Source: Planctomycetaceae bacterium (GTDB lineage: Bacteria > Planctomycetota > Planctomycetia > Pirellulales > PALSA-1355). Taken from it: 64,000 bases of DNA. The DNA lies in NCBI GenBank assembly GCA_003153375.1, contig PLYM01000202.1, forward strand, positions 1 through 64,000. The letters are read 5' to 3'. Made by a program: the position numbers and the translations under genes. The first letter of the stretch is position 1. The number at the start of each line of letters is the position of its first letter. A model generated the notes under the pieces. The model did not search any database, had not been told where the DNA came from, and saw only the letters and a program-made list of their open reading frames with translations. Shown here piece by piece: positions 11,694 through 21,012 of the stretch.

Positions 11694-12664
11694 GCAGTCC
11701 CTGGGCGCGGAGGCTGCTGACCTATTTGCCGGGGTCGATTTTGCTGGCCGTCGCCGTGGCGCTGGTCGCCTCGCAAAGCCTTCGACCCACGGCGGTGCTC
11801 GACATGTGGCGCCCCTGGGGCGAGATCGGCGTGCTGGCTGCGGTGATGACGGCCATCATCCTCACCGGCGGTATCGACCTGTCGGTCGGTTCGATCATTG
11901 CCCTGGCCAGCGTGACCTTCGGACTCGCCTGGCAACAGGGCTGGTCGCCGGCGCTGTCGGCAGCGGCCACGCTCGTCGTGGGCTTCTTGGCCGGGGCCGC
12001 CAATGGCACCTTGATCACACTGGGAATCGCGCCGCTGGTGGCCACGTTGGCGACGATGGCCTTCTATGCCGGACTCGCCATGGCGCTGTCCGAGGGTCAG
12101 CGCGTTGCCGGCCTGAGTGAGAGCTTCACCGATTGGGGCCAAGGCAGTTGGCTCGGCGCGCCGAGTCAATGGTGGCTGTTTGTCGGCGTGTGGTTGGCGG
12201 CTTGGGTCGTTGTACACCACACGCGATTCGGGCGCTATCTGTTCGTGATTGGCGAGAATCGGCTGGCTGCCGAGTTCGCCGCCGTGCCGGTGCGCTCCGT
12301 CGAGTGGTCGCTGTATGCCGCCAGCGGAACGATCGCCGCGCTCGTGGCCCTGTTCTACACGGCGCGCGGCGGCGCGGCGGTGCCCAATGCCGGCGCGGGG
12401 ATCGAGTTGCAGACGATTGCCTGTGTCGTGTTGGGCGGAACGCGCGTTACGGGCGGTCGCGGCGGACTCACACGCACCCTCTTTGGTCTGGCCATCTTGT
12501 CGCTGTTGGACATCGGCCTGCAATTCGTCGCCCGCAAGATTTACGTCCCCTGGAGCGACGCCCCCTGGCAGTTCAACGCCAATGCCCGCCTGTTGCTCCT
12601 GGGCCTGCTGGTGATCGGCGTGGCCATTTGGAACGAACGCACGTCGCGAGCCCGCGAGGCGTGA
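11690..12664 (+). CDS. ABC transporter permease, RbsC/RhaP/LsrD type
   Basis: 324 aa integral membrane protein, the second permease of the importer encoded immediately upstream (ATGA overlap at 11690-11693). The diagnostic carbohydrate-uptake-2 permease motif is LTGGIDLSVGSIIALAS, aligned with the equivalent motif of the fused permease. About 8-10 hydrophobic helices alternate with short charged loops, including the conserved GENRLAAEFAAVPV segment. Two different permeases plus one double ATPase is the arrangement of rhamnose and AI-2 importers (RhaTPQ, LsrACD), which favours a heterodimeric channel. It converges with the oxidoreductase gene starting on the other strand, with only 3 bases between the stops. 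Confidence 0.88.
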   Translation: MSSPWARRLLTYLPGSILLAVAVALVASQSLRPTAVLDMWRPWGEIGVLAAVMTAIILTGGIDLSVGSIIALASVTFGLAWQQGWSPALSAAATLVVGFLAGAANGTLITLGIAPLVATLATMAFYAGLAMALSEGQRVAGLSESFTDWGQGSWLGAPSQWWLFVGVWLAAWVVVHHTRFGRYLFVIGENRLAAEFAAVPVRSVEWSLYAASGTIAALVALFYTARGGAAVPNAGAGIELQTIACVVLGGTRVTGGRGGLTRTLFGLAILSLLDIGLQFVARKIYVPWSDAPWQFNANARLLLLGLLVIGVAIWNERTSRAREA

Positions 12665-12667
12665 GCG

Positions 12668-13957
12668 TCACACCCGGGGTTGCCAATTCGGCCGATACTC
12701 GCGGCCCCACAGCGCCGTGGCCGCCGAATCGTCCTGCGGGTGACCCGTTTTCTCGTCGAGGTTCAGCGTGTGCCCGGTGCGATAGGCGATGTTCCCCAGA
12801 TGGCAGAGCAGCGTGCTCTTGTGCCCCTCTTCGATGTCGGTGTTGGGCCGCGCGCCGCTGCGCACGCAGGCCAGAAAATTGCGCAGGTGCGGGTCGTGAC
12901 CATCAAATCCCTTGGCCTGGCTGGCTAATTCTTTACCTGCTGGGTCGAGGATCTTGTAGCTGCTGCCGTCGAGAATCAGCGAGCCCTGGTCGCCGTAGAA
13001 GGCGATGCCAAACGTCGAGCCCTCGAAGCCGCGGCGATGCCAATTGCGGCCTTCCCAAGTGATGGCCTTGTCGCCGAAATCATACGTCACGACCTGCGTG
13101 TCGGGCGTTTCCTGGTCGTCGTCGAAGAAGTACTTGCCGCCGCCAGCCGTGACGCGCCGCGGATAATCAACGCCCAGTCCCCACCGGCAGACGTCGAGCG
13201 AATGGATGCCGTTGTTGCCCAACTCGCCGGTGCCCCAATGCCAGAACCAGTGCCAGTTATAGTGTACGACGTTGTCCTGATAAGGCCGCTCGGGAGCCGG
13301 ACCCTGCCACAGCGCATAGTCCAGCCCCGATGGGATTGGCGCAGGCTTGCCGTGGCCGATCGGCTTGCGATCGGCGTTGTACCAGCCGCGCGAAAACAAC
13401 ACGCGGCCAATCTCTCCCGCCCGCAGCCGCTCGATGGCTTCGATCGTGCCTGGCATGCTGCGGCGCTGCGTGCCGACTTGCACCACGCGCCCATACTTGC
13501 GGGCCGCCTCGACCATCCACTCCCCTTCGCGCGGATTGTGGCAGCACGGTTTCTCGACATAAACATGCTTGCCGGCGGCGCAAGCCAGGATCGTGGCCGG
13601 GCCATGCCAGTGGTCGGGCGTGGCGACCACCACCGCATCCACCGACGCGTCGTCAAGAATGCGCCGCAGGTCGGTGACTTGCTTGGGGGCGTCGCTTTGC
13701 TTGCCGTCGACCGCACTGACGGCCTTGCCGATCACGCGCTCATCGACGTCGCACACATAGGCCACTCGCGCGCCGCCGATGCCGGCAAAGCTGCCCGCCA
13801 GTGCCGTGCCGCGGCCGTTGGTGCCGATCACACCCAGCACAACGGTCTCTTGCGCGCTATCGGCCGCCCGCAAGCTGCGGCTCGCACTGACCGCCAGACT
13901 GCCTGCGAGCAACGTCGAATGTTTCAGAAACGTGCGTCGCGAATTTGTCGGATTCAT
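12668..13957 (-). CDS. Tat-exported Gfo/Idh/MocA family oxidoreductase
   Basis: 429 aa. The N-terminus has a twin-arginine signal (NSRRTFLKHSTLLAGSLAV), so the folded, cofactor-loaded enzyme is expected outside the cytoplasmic membrane. The Rossmann fold follows (VVLGVIGTNGRGTALAGSF, acidic end in YVCDVDE) and the family's EKP motif is present (VYVEKPCCHNP). Characterised relatives oxidise or epimerise sugars and inositols with NAD(P). The exported versions are strongly expanded in Planctomycetes, and the substrate here cannot be named. The start at 13957 puts the twin arginines at 6-7; an upstream in-frame start lacks support. The ABC sugar importer beside it is convergent, so the two are not one operon. 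Confidence 0.92.
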   Translation of the reverse strand: MNPTNSRRTFLKHSTLLAGSLAVSASRSLRAADSAQETVVLGVIGTNGRGTALAGSFAGIGGARVAYVCDVDERVIGKAVSAVDGKQSDAPKQVTDLRRILDDASVDAVVVATPDHWHGPATILACAAGKHVYVEKPCCHNPREGEWMVEAARKYGRVVQVGTQRRSMPGTIEAIERLRAGEIGRVLFSRGWYNADRKPIGHGKPAPIPSGLDYALWQGPAPERPYQDNVVHYNWHWFWHWGTGELGNNGIHSLDVCRWGLGVDYPRRVTAGGGKYFFDDDQETPDTQVVTYDFGDKAITWEGRNWHRRGFEGSTFGIAFYGDQGSLILDGSSYKILDPAGKELASQAKGFDGHDPHLRNFLACVRSGARPNTDIEEGHKSTLLCHLGNIAYRTGHTLNLDEKTGHPQDDSAATALWGREYRPNWQPRV

Positions 13958-14144
13958 CGGCGTGAGGCGTCCCGAGTGGATGGAATGATCACGCCAAGCA
14001 AGATAACCCCCGGCCCGCGCCGCATGCAAATCTTAGCGCACCCGGCATGCCACCCGCCCTATAGCGATCGCTGCAAAGTGTTCATTACTGGATACGCGGC
14101 CTGGAGTTGCGCACTGACTTGAACGACAATCGTGAACTCGCCGA

Positions 14145-14174
14145 TTGACAGTGGCGGAGATGGCATTTTAACAT
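14145..14174 (+). promoter_or_regulatory. Candidate sigma-70 promoter for the APC permease
   Basis: A perfect TTGACA (14145-14150) is followed after 18 bases by TAACAT (14169-14174, four of six matches to TATAAT). It sits 56 bases before the ATG at 14230 in a locally AT-richer stretch. Planctomycete promoter consensus is poorly known, so this is a plausible reading only. Confidence 0.4.
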
Positions 14175-14229
14175 GACCCCGCTTTCACCTGGGTAAGAGG
14201 GCGAGACAAGCCTTCCCTTACAGACCTGT

Positions 14230-16398
14230 ATGAACTCCCCTCAGGAGCCGTCGAGAACGAGTGTTCCCGGCTCATCGTCTTCCCCCAACCCTCCCGCCCC
14301 GGCCGGCAACGGCCCTGAGGATCTGGACGCGTTGGCTGAATCGGCGGCGGCGCGATTGGGCATCTCTCCGGATGTCGCCGAGCTCGATCCCACCAAATCG
14401 TTCGGCGATCGGGTTAAGACGGTTCTGATCGGCAAGCCGCGCGACCTGAGCGACCGCACGATTTTTCACACGCTCTCGCTGGCCGCGTTTCTGGCCTGGG
14501 TCGGGCTAGGCGCTGACGGTTTGAGCTCCAGCGCCTACGGCCCGCCCGAAGCGTTTAGCGCCCTGCTGACTCCCGAGGGGGACTTCACCTACCTGGCCAT
14601 TTTTCTGGCGCTGGCCACGGCCGTGACGGTGCTCGTCATCTCGGCCTGCTACAGCCACATCCTCGAAGAGTTTCCGACCGGCGGCGGCGGCTATCTCGTG
14701 GCCTCGAAACTGTTGGGGCCCCGCATCGGCGTGGTCTCGGGCTGCGCGCTGTTGGTGGATTATGCGCTGACGATTACCACCTCGATCGCCGCGGCCGGCA
14801 ACGCCTTGTTCGGCCTGTTGGGCACCGAGTGGTCGTTTGGCAACCTGGGCCATCATGAGTGCAAGCTGCTGTTCGAGTTCGCCGCCATTCTGCTCTTGAT
14901 CGTGGTCAACTTGCGCGGCATCAAAGAATCGGTGATCATGCTCTTGCCGATTTTCATGCTGTTTCTCATTACGCATGCCATCCTGATCTTCGGCACCGTG
15001 ATCTTCAATGCCGGCGCCGTGGCTTCGACGGCCGAGAAAATTGTCGACGAAGTGAGCACAGGGCTCAACAATCCGAGCGTCGGATTCATCGGCATGCTGC
15101 TCATGTTCCTCAAGGCCTATTCGCTCGGTGCCGGCACCTATACCGGCATTGAGGCCGTTTCCAATAGCATGCCCGTGATGCGCGAACCGCGCGTGGCCAC
15201 CGGCAAGCGCACCATGATGTACATGGCCATCTCGCTGGCTTTGACGGCCGGCGGGTTGATCATCGGCTACTTGCTGCTCAACATTCGTCCGATGGAAGAC
15301 CGGACGATGAATCAGTTGCTCACCGAAGCATTCGTTCACGAGCTGGGCTTGCCCGACTGGTTTGGCGGCTCCTTCGTGTTGGTGACCGTCATTTCCGAGG
15401 GCCTGCTGCTGGTCGTGGCCGCGCAGGCCGGCTTCATCGATGGCCCCCGCGTGTTGGCCAGCATGGCTCGCGACTCGTGGGTGCCGCACTGGTTTGCCAA
15501 CCTTTCGGAACGGCTGGCGGCGCATAACGGCGTCTTGCTGATGGGCTTCGCGGCCTTGGGCGCGCTGTGGATCACCGGCGGAGAGGTCGTGGCGCTCGTC
15601 GAGATGTATTCGATCAACGTGTTCGTGACGTTCTCGCTGTCGATGATCGGCATGAGCCGCCACTGGTGGGAAGTGCGTGGCACGAGTCCCGTGTGGAAGC
15701 GACGGCTGGCGCTGTTTCTGTTCGGCGCCGTGATGTGCTTGTCGATCCTGGCCGTCACGATTTCCGAGAAGTTCATGTCGGGCGGCTGGCGCACGTTGGC
15801 GGTCACGGGCTTGTGCGTCATGTTTTGCTTCGCGATTCACCAATACTACGACCGCGTCGTGCAGAAGCTCATGCGGCTCAGCTCGCTGCTCGAAGTGGTC
15901 GCACCCACCGGCAGCCCGACCGCGGGCCAGCCCGACGCCTCGAAACCCGTCGCCGCGATTCTCGTGGGCGGCTACAGCGGCCTCGGCGTCCACACCTTCT
16001 TGAACGCCATTCGCTTTGGACCCGGCCGCTTCGAGGGCACCGTGTTCCTTTCGGTCGGGGTGGTCGACTCGGGCAACTTCAAGGGCTCCGACGCCGTCGA
16101 CGATTTGCGCAAGTTCACGTCCGAGTCGCTGGACACCTATGTCGATCATGCCCGCTGCCTCGGCATGCCGGCTATCGGCTTCATGTCGATCGGCACCGAC
16201 CCGGTCGATGAGCTGGAACACCTGTGTGTGGCGGTCAAGAAGCAGTATCCCCGGGCCGTGTTCTTCGCCGGGCAGTTGGTCTTTCAAAAAGACACCTGGT
16301 ATCAGCGTTGGCTGCACAACGAGACCGCCTATTCGCTGCAGCGGCGGTTACAATGGGATGGCGTGCCGATGGTCATCCTGCCAACCCGCGTCAAGTAA
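14230..16398 (+). CDS. APC-superfamily permease with C-terminal soluble domain
   Basis: 722 aa. About 75 polar N-terminal residues precede a transport core of roughly 12 hydrophobic helices. The first helix motif (GLGADGLSSSAYGPPEAF) contains the unwound small-residue segment typical of amino acid-polyamine-organocation carriers, and GAGTYTGIEAVSNSMPVM is a second conserved spot. Residues about 560-722 form a soluble domain with alternating strand/helix character (AAILVGGYSGLGVHTFLNAI onward), resembling the regulatory domains appended to some cation and amino acid permeases. The substrate may be an amino acid or a cation. A candidate promoter lies upstream. A small hairpin, GTGCG/CGCAC, follows the stop at 16401-16418 but lacks a T-tract. 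Confidence 0.88.
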   Translation: MNSPQEPSRTSVPGSSSSPNPPAPAGNGPEDLDALAESAAARLGISPDVAELDPTKSFGDRVKTVLIGKPRDLSDRTIFHTLSLAAFLAWVGLGADGLSSSAYGPPEAFSALLTPEGDFTYLAIFLALATAVTVLVISACYSHILEEFPTGGGGYLVASKLLGPRIGVVSGCALLVDYALTITTSIAAAGNALFGLLGTEWSFGNLGHHECKLLFEFAAILLLIVVNLRGIKESVIMLLPIFMLFLITHAILIFGTVIFNAGAVASTAEKIVDEVSTGLNNPSVGFIGMLLMFLKAYSLGAGTYTGIEAVSNSMPVMREPRVATGKRTMMYMAISLALTAGGLIIGYLLLNIRPMEDRTMNQLLTEAFVHELGLPDWFGGSFVLVTVISEGLLLVVAAQAGFIDGPRVLASMARDSWVPHWFANLSERLAAHNGVLLMGFAALGALWITGGEVVALVEMYSINVFVTFSLSMIGMSRHWWEVRGTSPVWKRRLALFLFGAVMCLSILAVTISEKFMSGGWRTLAVTGLCVMFCFAIHQYYDRVVQKLMRLSSLLEVVAPTGSPTAGQPDASKPVAAILVGGYSGLGVHTFLNAIRFGPGRFEGTVFLSVGVVDSGNFKGSDAVDDLRKFTSESLDTYVDHARCLGMPAIGFMSIGTDPVDELEHLCVAVKKQYPRAVFFAGQLVFQKDTWYQRWLHNETAYSLQRRLQWDGVPMVILPTRVK

Positions 16399-16484
16399 TC
16401 GTGCGCCGCTGATCGCACAGGGCATTGCCGGCGATGGCGCCGCGCGGTCCGCGTGCGATTCGAATGCCCCAGGGGTCTTTGCTC

Positions 16485-17861
16485 ATGGCCGATAAGCAAC
16501 TTCGCGCCGGCGCCGCCGCGAGCCACATCACGCCCCCCTTGGGCATCTCGCTCAACGGCGGCATGCAAGATCGCACGGCGGTGCACATTCACGACGAGCT
16601 GCACGCCCGCTGCCTGGTGCTCGACAATGGCGAGACCAGCCTGGCGATCGTGGTCTGCGATAGCTGCATGATTCCGCAGTCGATCTTGAACCACGCCAAG
16701 CACCTGGCTCACGGCCACACCGCGATTCCGCTCGATCAGATGCTCGTCTCGGCCACGCACACCCACACGGCGCCCACGCTGGGCGCGGTGTTTCAGAGCG
16801 AGCCCGATCCGCGCTATGGCGAGTTTCTGGCCGTTCGCATCGCCGACGGCATCCGCCGCGCCCACCACAACCTGGCGCCGGCCGAAATCGGCTGGGGCGT
16901 GGGTCGAGACGAGACGCAAGTCTTCAATCGCCGTTGGAAGATGCGCGAGGGGCTCGCGATGCTCGATCCGTTCGGCAAACCGGACCACGTGAAAATGAAC
17001 CCGCCCGTCGGCAGCCCCGACCTGGTTGAACCGGCTGGCCCGATCGATCCCGAGGTGGGCGTGCTGGCCGTGCGCTCGCGCGAGGGCCGCCCGCTGGCCT
17101 TGCTGGCCAATTACTCGCTGCACTATGTTGGCAACACCGGCCCCGGCGACGTCTCGGCCGATTACTTCGGCGCCTTTGCCGATCGGCTGCAACAACTACT
17201 TTCGGCCGATCGCCTTTCCGCCGATAATCTAGCTCCGCCTTTCGTGGGCATCATGTCCAACGGCACCAGCGGCAACATCAACAACGTCAACTTCCGCCAG
17301 GCGGGACCGGCCCAGCCGCCCTACGCCCAGATTCATTTCGTCGCCGATCGCCTGGCCACGGAAGCCGCCCGAGTGGCCGGCCAAATCGAGTATCGCCCCT
17401 GGGTGCCCCTGGCCATGCGCCAAGCCAAGTTGCGACTCGCCCGCCGCTCGACGCCCAAGGATGAGGTGGCCCGCGCGAAGTTCATCCTCTCGCAAGCCAA
17501 GACGCCCGTCCTGGCCCGCGTTGATGAAGTCTACGCCCGCGAGACTGTGCTTCTGAACGAGTATCCCCCCTTCGTCGAGACGATCGTGCAAGCCTTGCGG
17601 ATCGGCGATTTGGGCATTGCCACCAGCCCTTGCGAGACCTTTGTCGAAACCGGCCTGGCCATCAAATCCGCCAGCCCACTCAAGCCCACCTTCACCATCG
17701 AACTGGCCAACGACTACTGCGGCTACCTACCCACCGCCGAGCACCACCAACTCGGCGGCTACGAAACCTGGCGCGCCCGCAGCAGCTTCTTGGAAGTCGA
17801 CGCCGAAGCCAAGGTTCGGGCGACGATTCTGGAGCAGTTGAAGCTGGTGGCGATGGGGTAG
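16485..17861 (+). CDS. Neutral/alkaline ceramidase-like hydrolase
   Basis: 458 aa, matching the N-terminal catalytic domain of neutral/alkaline non-lysosomal ceramidases, which cleave the amide bond of N-acylsphingosines. Recognisable are the opening AGAAASHITPPLGISLNGG, the zinc-ligand region SATHTHTAPT, the NYSLHYVG histidine segment and SNGTSGNINNVNF. The C-terminal immunoglobulin-like domain of full ceramidases is absent, as in the short planctomycete homologues. No signal peptide follows the chosen start (16485, with AGGGG about 10 bases upstream), so it may be cytoplasmic. Many short members of the family are of unknown substrate, so 'ceramidase-like' is safer than 'ceramidase'. Confidence 0.85.
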   Translation: MADKQLRAGAAASHITPPLGISLNGGMQDRTAVHIHDELHARCLVLDNGETSLAIVVCDSCMIPQSILNHAKHLAHGHTAIPLDQMLVSATHTHTAPTLGAVFQSEPDPRYGEFLAVRIADGIRRAHHNLAPAEIGWGVGRDETQVFNRRWKMREGLAMLDPFGKPDHVKMNPPVGSPDLVEPAGPIDPEVGVLAVRSREGRPLALLANYSLHYVGNTGPGDVSADYFGAFADRLQQLLSADRLSADNLAPPFVGIMSNGTSGNINNVNFRQAGPAQPPYAQIHFVADRLATEAARVAGQIEYRPWVPLAMRQAKLRLARRSTPKDEVARAKFILSQAKTPVLARVDEVYARETVLLNEYPPFVETIVQALRIGDLGIATSPCETFVETGLAIKSASPLKPTFTIELANDYCGYLPTAEHHQLGGYETWRARSSFLEVDAEAKVRATILEQLKLVAMG

Positions 17862-17881
17862 CGGTGGCTTTGTCTTCAACT

Positions 17882-19036
17882 CTAGTTGTTGCCAATTATC
17901 CGAATGGGCGCGAGCTCTTTAACTGCGGATTTACTGAACGCACCGAAGCTAACAAAGACCCCCTCCAGCTTCGGAAACCGCTTCAATTCTGGAACCGCGG
18001 AGTCATCGATCGAGCATCCTACGAGCGAAAGTGTCTCCAATCGCGACAGTCCTCGTAGTTGGACAATCCCATTACTTGTAATCGGATTGCTGTCCAACCA
18101 CAGGTGCTCCAGATTAGTGATCCGCCCGATGCTGGTGAGGCCCAAGTTCGTGACCCCGCAATCAGTAAGATTTAAGCCTCTTAAACTGACTAATCGCTCA
18201 ATGTGAACAAGCCCCGCATCACCAAGATTCGGGTTCCTATCTAGCCCAAGCGATTCGAGTTGGCGCATTCCCTGCAAACACTTCAATGAACTTTCGCTTA
18301 TACGGCCGCCTTGCACAAGTAACCGCTTCAAAGCGGTCAATGATCGCAAGACTTTGAAACCCTCATCCGTCAGCTGATCCGAGCCCGAGACCGTAAGATG
18401 TTCGAGCGATCGCAAGTCCGCCAAATTCCGCATTCCGGCATCGTCGAATTGGGTTCCCGTCGCGTAGAGATTCCTCAGGTGCCGCGAGTCGCCAAGATGA
18501 ATTAAGCCTACCCCGGTGACTGGATTGTCGTTTAGGGAAAGTGCCTCCATTGCAACGAGCCCGCGCAAATCCTCCAAATCCGAGTCGCTCAAGTTGCAAT
18601 GCGAGAACTCCGCAAATTTGGCTTTTGCAAGTCCTGCAACGTAAGGCATGATCGCCTTGCCCGGCGCATTGTGAAAATACACGGACTCAAGCCGCTCGAG
18701 GTCCGATAAGCATTGGAGACACTCGAAGGCCGCAAGTTTCGATCCGTCAATGGATTTTATTGAGTAGAAAAAGTCTTCGCCAAACAACTTGACGAGCCAT
18801 CGCGGCATGCGTGGCTCGTTAATCTGAAGACCACGTTCGTCGAGGCCGTAACTTACGTGACAATACGAGCCATTCTTCGTCAACACTTCAATCGCTCTGC
18901 GCTGTCGCTCGGCTTTCTGAACGTTGCGGACCACAAGTCCCAACCCGACGCCCACGACGAGTACCGCCACGAACAACGTTCGCAAGCTGAAGCGCAGCCA
19001 ACGGCGACGAGGTTTCGTTGTCGGCACTTCGCTCAT
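17882..19036 (-). CDS. Membrane-anchored leucine-rich-repeat protein
   Basis: 384 aa. The N-terminus RRRWLRFSLRTLF followed by a hydrophobic helix (VAVLVVGVGLGLVV, about 20-36) is the 'RFSLRTL' anchor common in planctomycete membrane proteins. Residues about 110-370 carry ribonuclease-inhibitor/FBXL-like leucine-rich repeats with units such as LRGLNLTDCGVTNLGL and LEHLWLDSNPITSNGI, spaced about 23-26 residues. The domain is a likely protein-binding surface. Its start overlaps the stop of the upstream moeA-like gene by 4 bases (ATGA), so it is translationally coupled. Base composition differs sharply from its neighbours: the line 18181-18240 has 27 G/C of 60 by hand count. That suggests a separate origin or relaxed selection. 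Confidence 0.85.
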   Translation of the reverse strand: MSEVPTTKPRRRWLRFSLRTLFVAVLVVGVGLGLVVRNVQKAERQRRAIEVLTKNGSYCHVSYGLDERGLQINEPRMPRWLVKLFGEDFFYSIKSIDGSKLAAFECLQCLSDLERLESVYFHNAPGKAIMPYVAGLAKAKFAEFSHCNLSDSDLEDLRGLVAMEALSLNDNPVTGVGLIHLGDSRHLRNLYATGTQFDDAGMRNLADLRSLEHLTVSGSDQLTDEGFKVLRSLTALKRLLVQGGRISESSLKCLQGMRQLESLGLDRNPNLGDAGLVHIERLVSLRGLNLTDCGVTNLGLTSIGRITNLEHLWLDSNPITSNGIVQLRGLSRLETLSLVGCSIDDSAVPELKRFPKLEGVFVSFGAFSKSAVKELAPIRIIGNN

Positions 19037-20958
19037 GATTCACTCGCCGGCAATCCCAAACTCGTCAGATGCGCCCGCACAGCCGGATCACTCAGCAGTT
19101 CGCGAAACGCCAGCACGGCTGGGCGGCCGAGGCGCACCTGGGGGATGATGAAGTCGTAGTGCTCGTCGGCGAGCGGCAAAAAGCTCAGGCCTTCGCTGCG
19201 GGCGACGGTTTCGATGGCGACGCCCCAGTCGGCGCGGCCTTGCTGGATGGCGACGGCCACGGCGTTGTGGTTGCGGGCTTGCACGGCATAGCCGGCGGGC
19301 TCGGTGCCCTCGAGCATCCGATCGATCAGGATGCGGGTGCCGCTGCCCTGGTTGCGATTGACCATCAGGCATTGGGGATCGTGCTTCGCGCGCTCGATCG
19401 CCTGCTCGGCGGAAAGACCCTCGAAGCGCGGATCGCCGCTTCGATAGACCACGCCTTGCAGCCGGCGATAGCCCTTGATGAGCTCGAGCTCGGCGGTGAT
19501 GTAGGGATGGTTATATTGCCCGGTGTTGACGTCGAGCAGGTGGATGCCGGCCAGGTCGCACTCGTTGCGCGTGACGGCCGACAAACCGGCGGTGCTGCCC
19601 ACGGAGAGAAACTTGGTGTGAAAGCCCAGGTCCTGCAGCAGGCCCAACAGGTAGTCGAGCCCGATGCAGTGGCTGCCAATGACGACCAGATCGGCCGCCC
19701 GCAGCTCGCGCCCCAGCGGTTGCACGCGAACCACCGTGCCGGCTTCGACGATTTCCTCGTGACGGCCGATCGTGATGAACCCATCGGCACGGCTGAACGT
19801 GGTCACCGAGCCCGAGCCTTTGCCCAGCGGAAAGGCGACCATTTCGCCGGCCACCGGATCGGCGACCAGCCCGACCAGCACGTACTCGGTGCGTCCGATC
19901 TCGGAATTGATTTTCACCGCCACCCGGGCCGTCAACGACGCGCGCTCTTCGGGCGCCCGCCCCGCGAGGGCGGCGATCACCGGGGCCACGAATTCGTGAA
20001 ACGTGAAAATGGCCGAAGTCGGAAAGCCCGGCAGGATGACCACCGGTTTGCCGTGCTGAGCCGCCAGGCAAATCGGCTTGCCCGGCTTGAGCGCCACGCC
20101 GTGGGCCACGATGCCCGGCGCGTCGAGCTCGGCGACCACCCGATAGGAAAGATCGCCGCCCCCCTTGCTCGTACCGCCCGAGAGCAGCACCACGTCGGCC
20201 TTGGCCAAGGCCTCGTCGAGCGCCCGGCGAAGCTGCTCGCGATCGTCGCGGACGATGCCCAACGGCAAGGGCTCGCCGCCCAACTCGATAACGGCGTCGG
20301 CCAGAATCTGGGCGTTCGAGTCATACACCAGCCCCGGTCGCATCGGCTCGCCGGGGGCAATAATCTCATCACCCGTCGAGATGATCGCGACGCGGGGCCG
20401 TCGCCATACCTGTACGCTGGCGCAGCCGATCGCGGCCAGCACCCCGGTCTCGCGACTGGTCAGCAACTCGCCGCGCCGCAGCACCGTTTCGCCGCGCGAA
20501 ATGTCGGTGCCGGCAAACGTCACCCCCGAGCCCGGCGTGACGGCCTTGGCGATTGACACGCCGTCCTCCGTGGCATCGGTCACCTCGACCGGCACCACCG
20601 CATCGGCTCCGCGCGGCAACATGCCTCCGGTGGCGATCGACACCGCGTTGCCGGAGGTTACTTCGGTCGTCGGCACGACGCCGGTCGCCACGACTTCGCC
20701 CAGCAGCTTGAGCGTTCGCCGGCTTTCCTCGCGCGCGCCGTAGGTATCGGCCGCGCGGACGGCAAAGCCATCGAGATTCGACCGATCGAACGACGGCACG
20801 TCGACCGTGGCGATCACGTCCTCGGCCAACACGCGCCCCAAGGCCGCCCGCAGCTCAACCGTCTCGGCCCCCAGCGGCGCCACGCGCACTGCCGCGCGAA
20901 ACCGCCGCTCCGCCTCGTCGCGGTCGACCACTTCCAGAAACTGTTCTTGCGTGTTCAT
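19033..20958 (-). CDS. MoeA-like molybdopterin molybdotransferase fused to a PBP-like domain
   Basis: 641 aa. Residues about 1-410 are a full MoeA/gephyrin-E type protein, which inserts molybdate into adenylated molybdopterin: domain I (DVPSFDRSNLDGFAVRA), the MPT-binding core (STGDEIIAPGE, VVLLSGGTSKGGGDLSYRV) and LKPGKPICLA. Residues about 420-641 form a periplasmic-binding-protein-like domain (LVVIGSHCIGLDYLLGLL, LAGIHLLDVNTGQYN, VNRNQGSGTRILIDRM, GRADWGVAIETVA), the PBP_like class found in molybdate-related and MoeA-fused proteins. There is no signal peptide, so the binding domain should act in the cytoplasm. A separate moeA lies 54 bases upstream on the same strand, and an LRR gene overlaps its end, making a three-gene operon. 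Confidence 0.93.
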   Translation of the reverse strand: MNTQEQFLEVVDRDEAERRFRAAVRVAPLGAETVELRAALGRVLAEDVIATVDVPSFDRSNLDGFAVRAADTYGAREESRRTLKLLGEVVATGVVPTTEVTSGNAVSIATGGMLPRGADAVVPVEVTDATEDGVSIAKAVTPGSGVTFAGTDISRGETVLRRGELLTSRETGVLAAIGCASVQVWRRPRVAIISTGDEIIAPGEPMRPGLVYDSNAQILADAVIELGGEPLPLGIVRDDREQLRRALDEALAKADVVLLSGGTSKGGGDLSYRVVAELDAPGIVAHGVALKPGKPICLAAQHGKPVVILPGFPTSAIFTFHEFVAPVIAALAGRAPEERASLTARVAVKINSEIGRTEYVLVGLVADPVAGEMVAFPLGKGSGSVTTFSRADGFITIGRHEEIVEAGTVVRVQPLGRELRAADLVVIGSHCIGLDYLLGLLQDLGFHTKFLSVGSTAGLSAVTRNECDLAGIHLLDVNTGQYNHPYITAELELIKGYRRLQGVVYRSGDPRFEGLSAEQAIERAKHDPQCLMVNRNQGSGTRILIDRMLEGTEPAGYAVQARNHNAVAVAIQQGRADWGVAIETVARSEGLSFLPLADEHYDFIIPQVRLGRPAVLAFRELLSDPAVRAHLTSLGLPASES

Positions 20959-21012
20959 TGACGACCGCCCGGTTTGCCGCTCCGAATCGCCGCGTCGAAT
21001 TCCGAATCGCCC

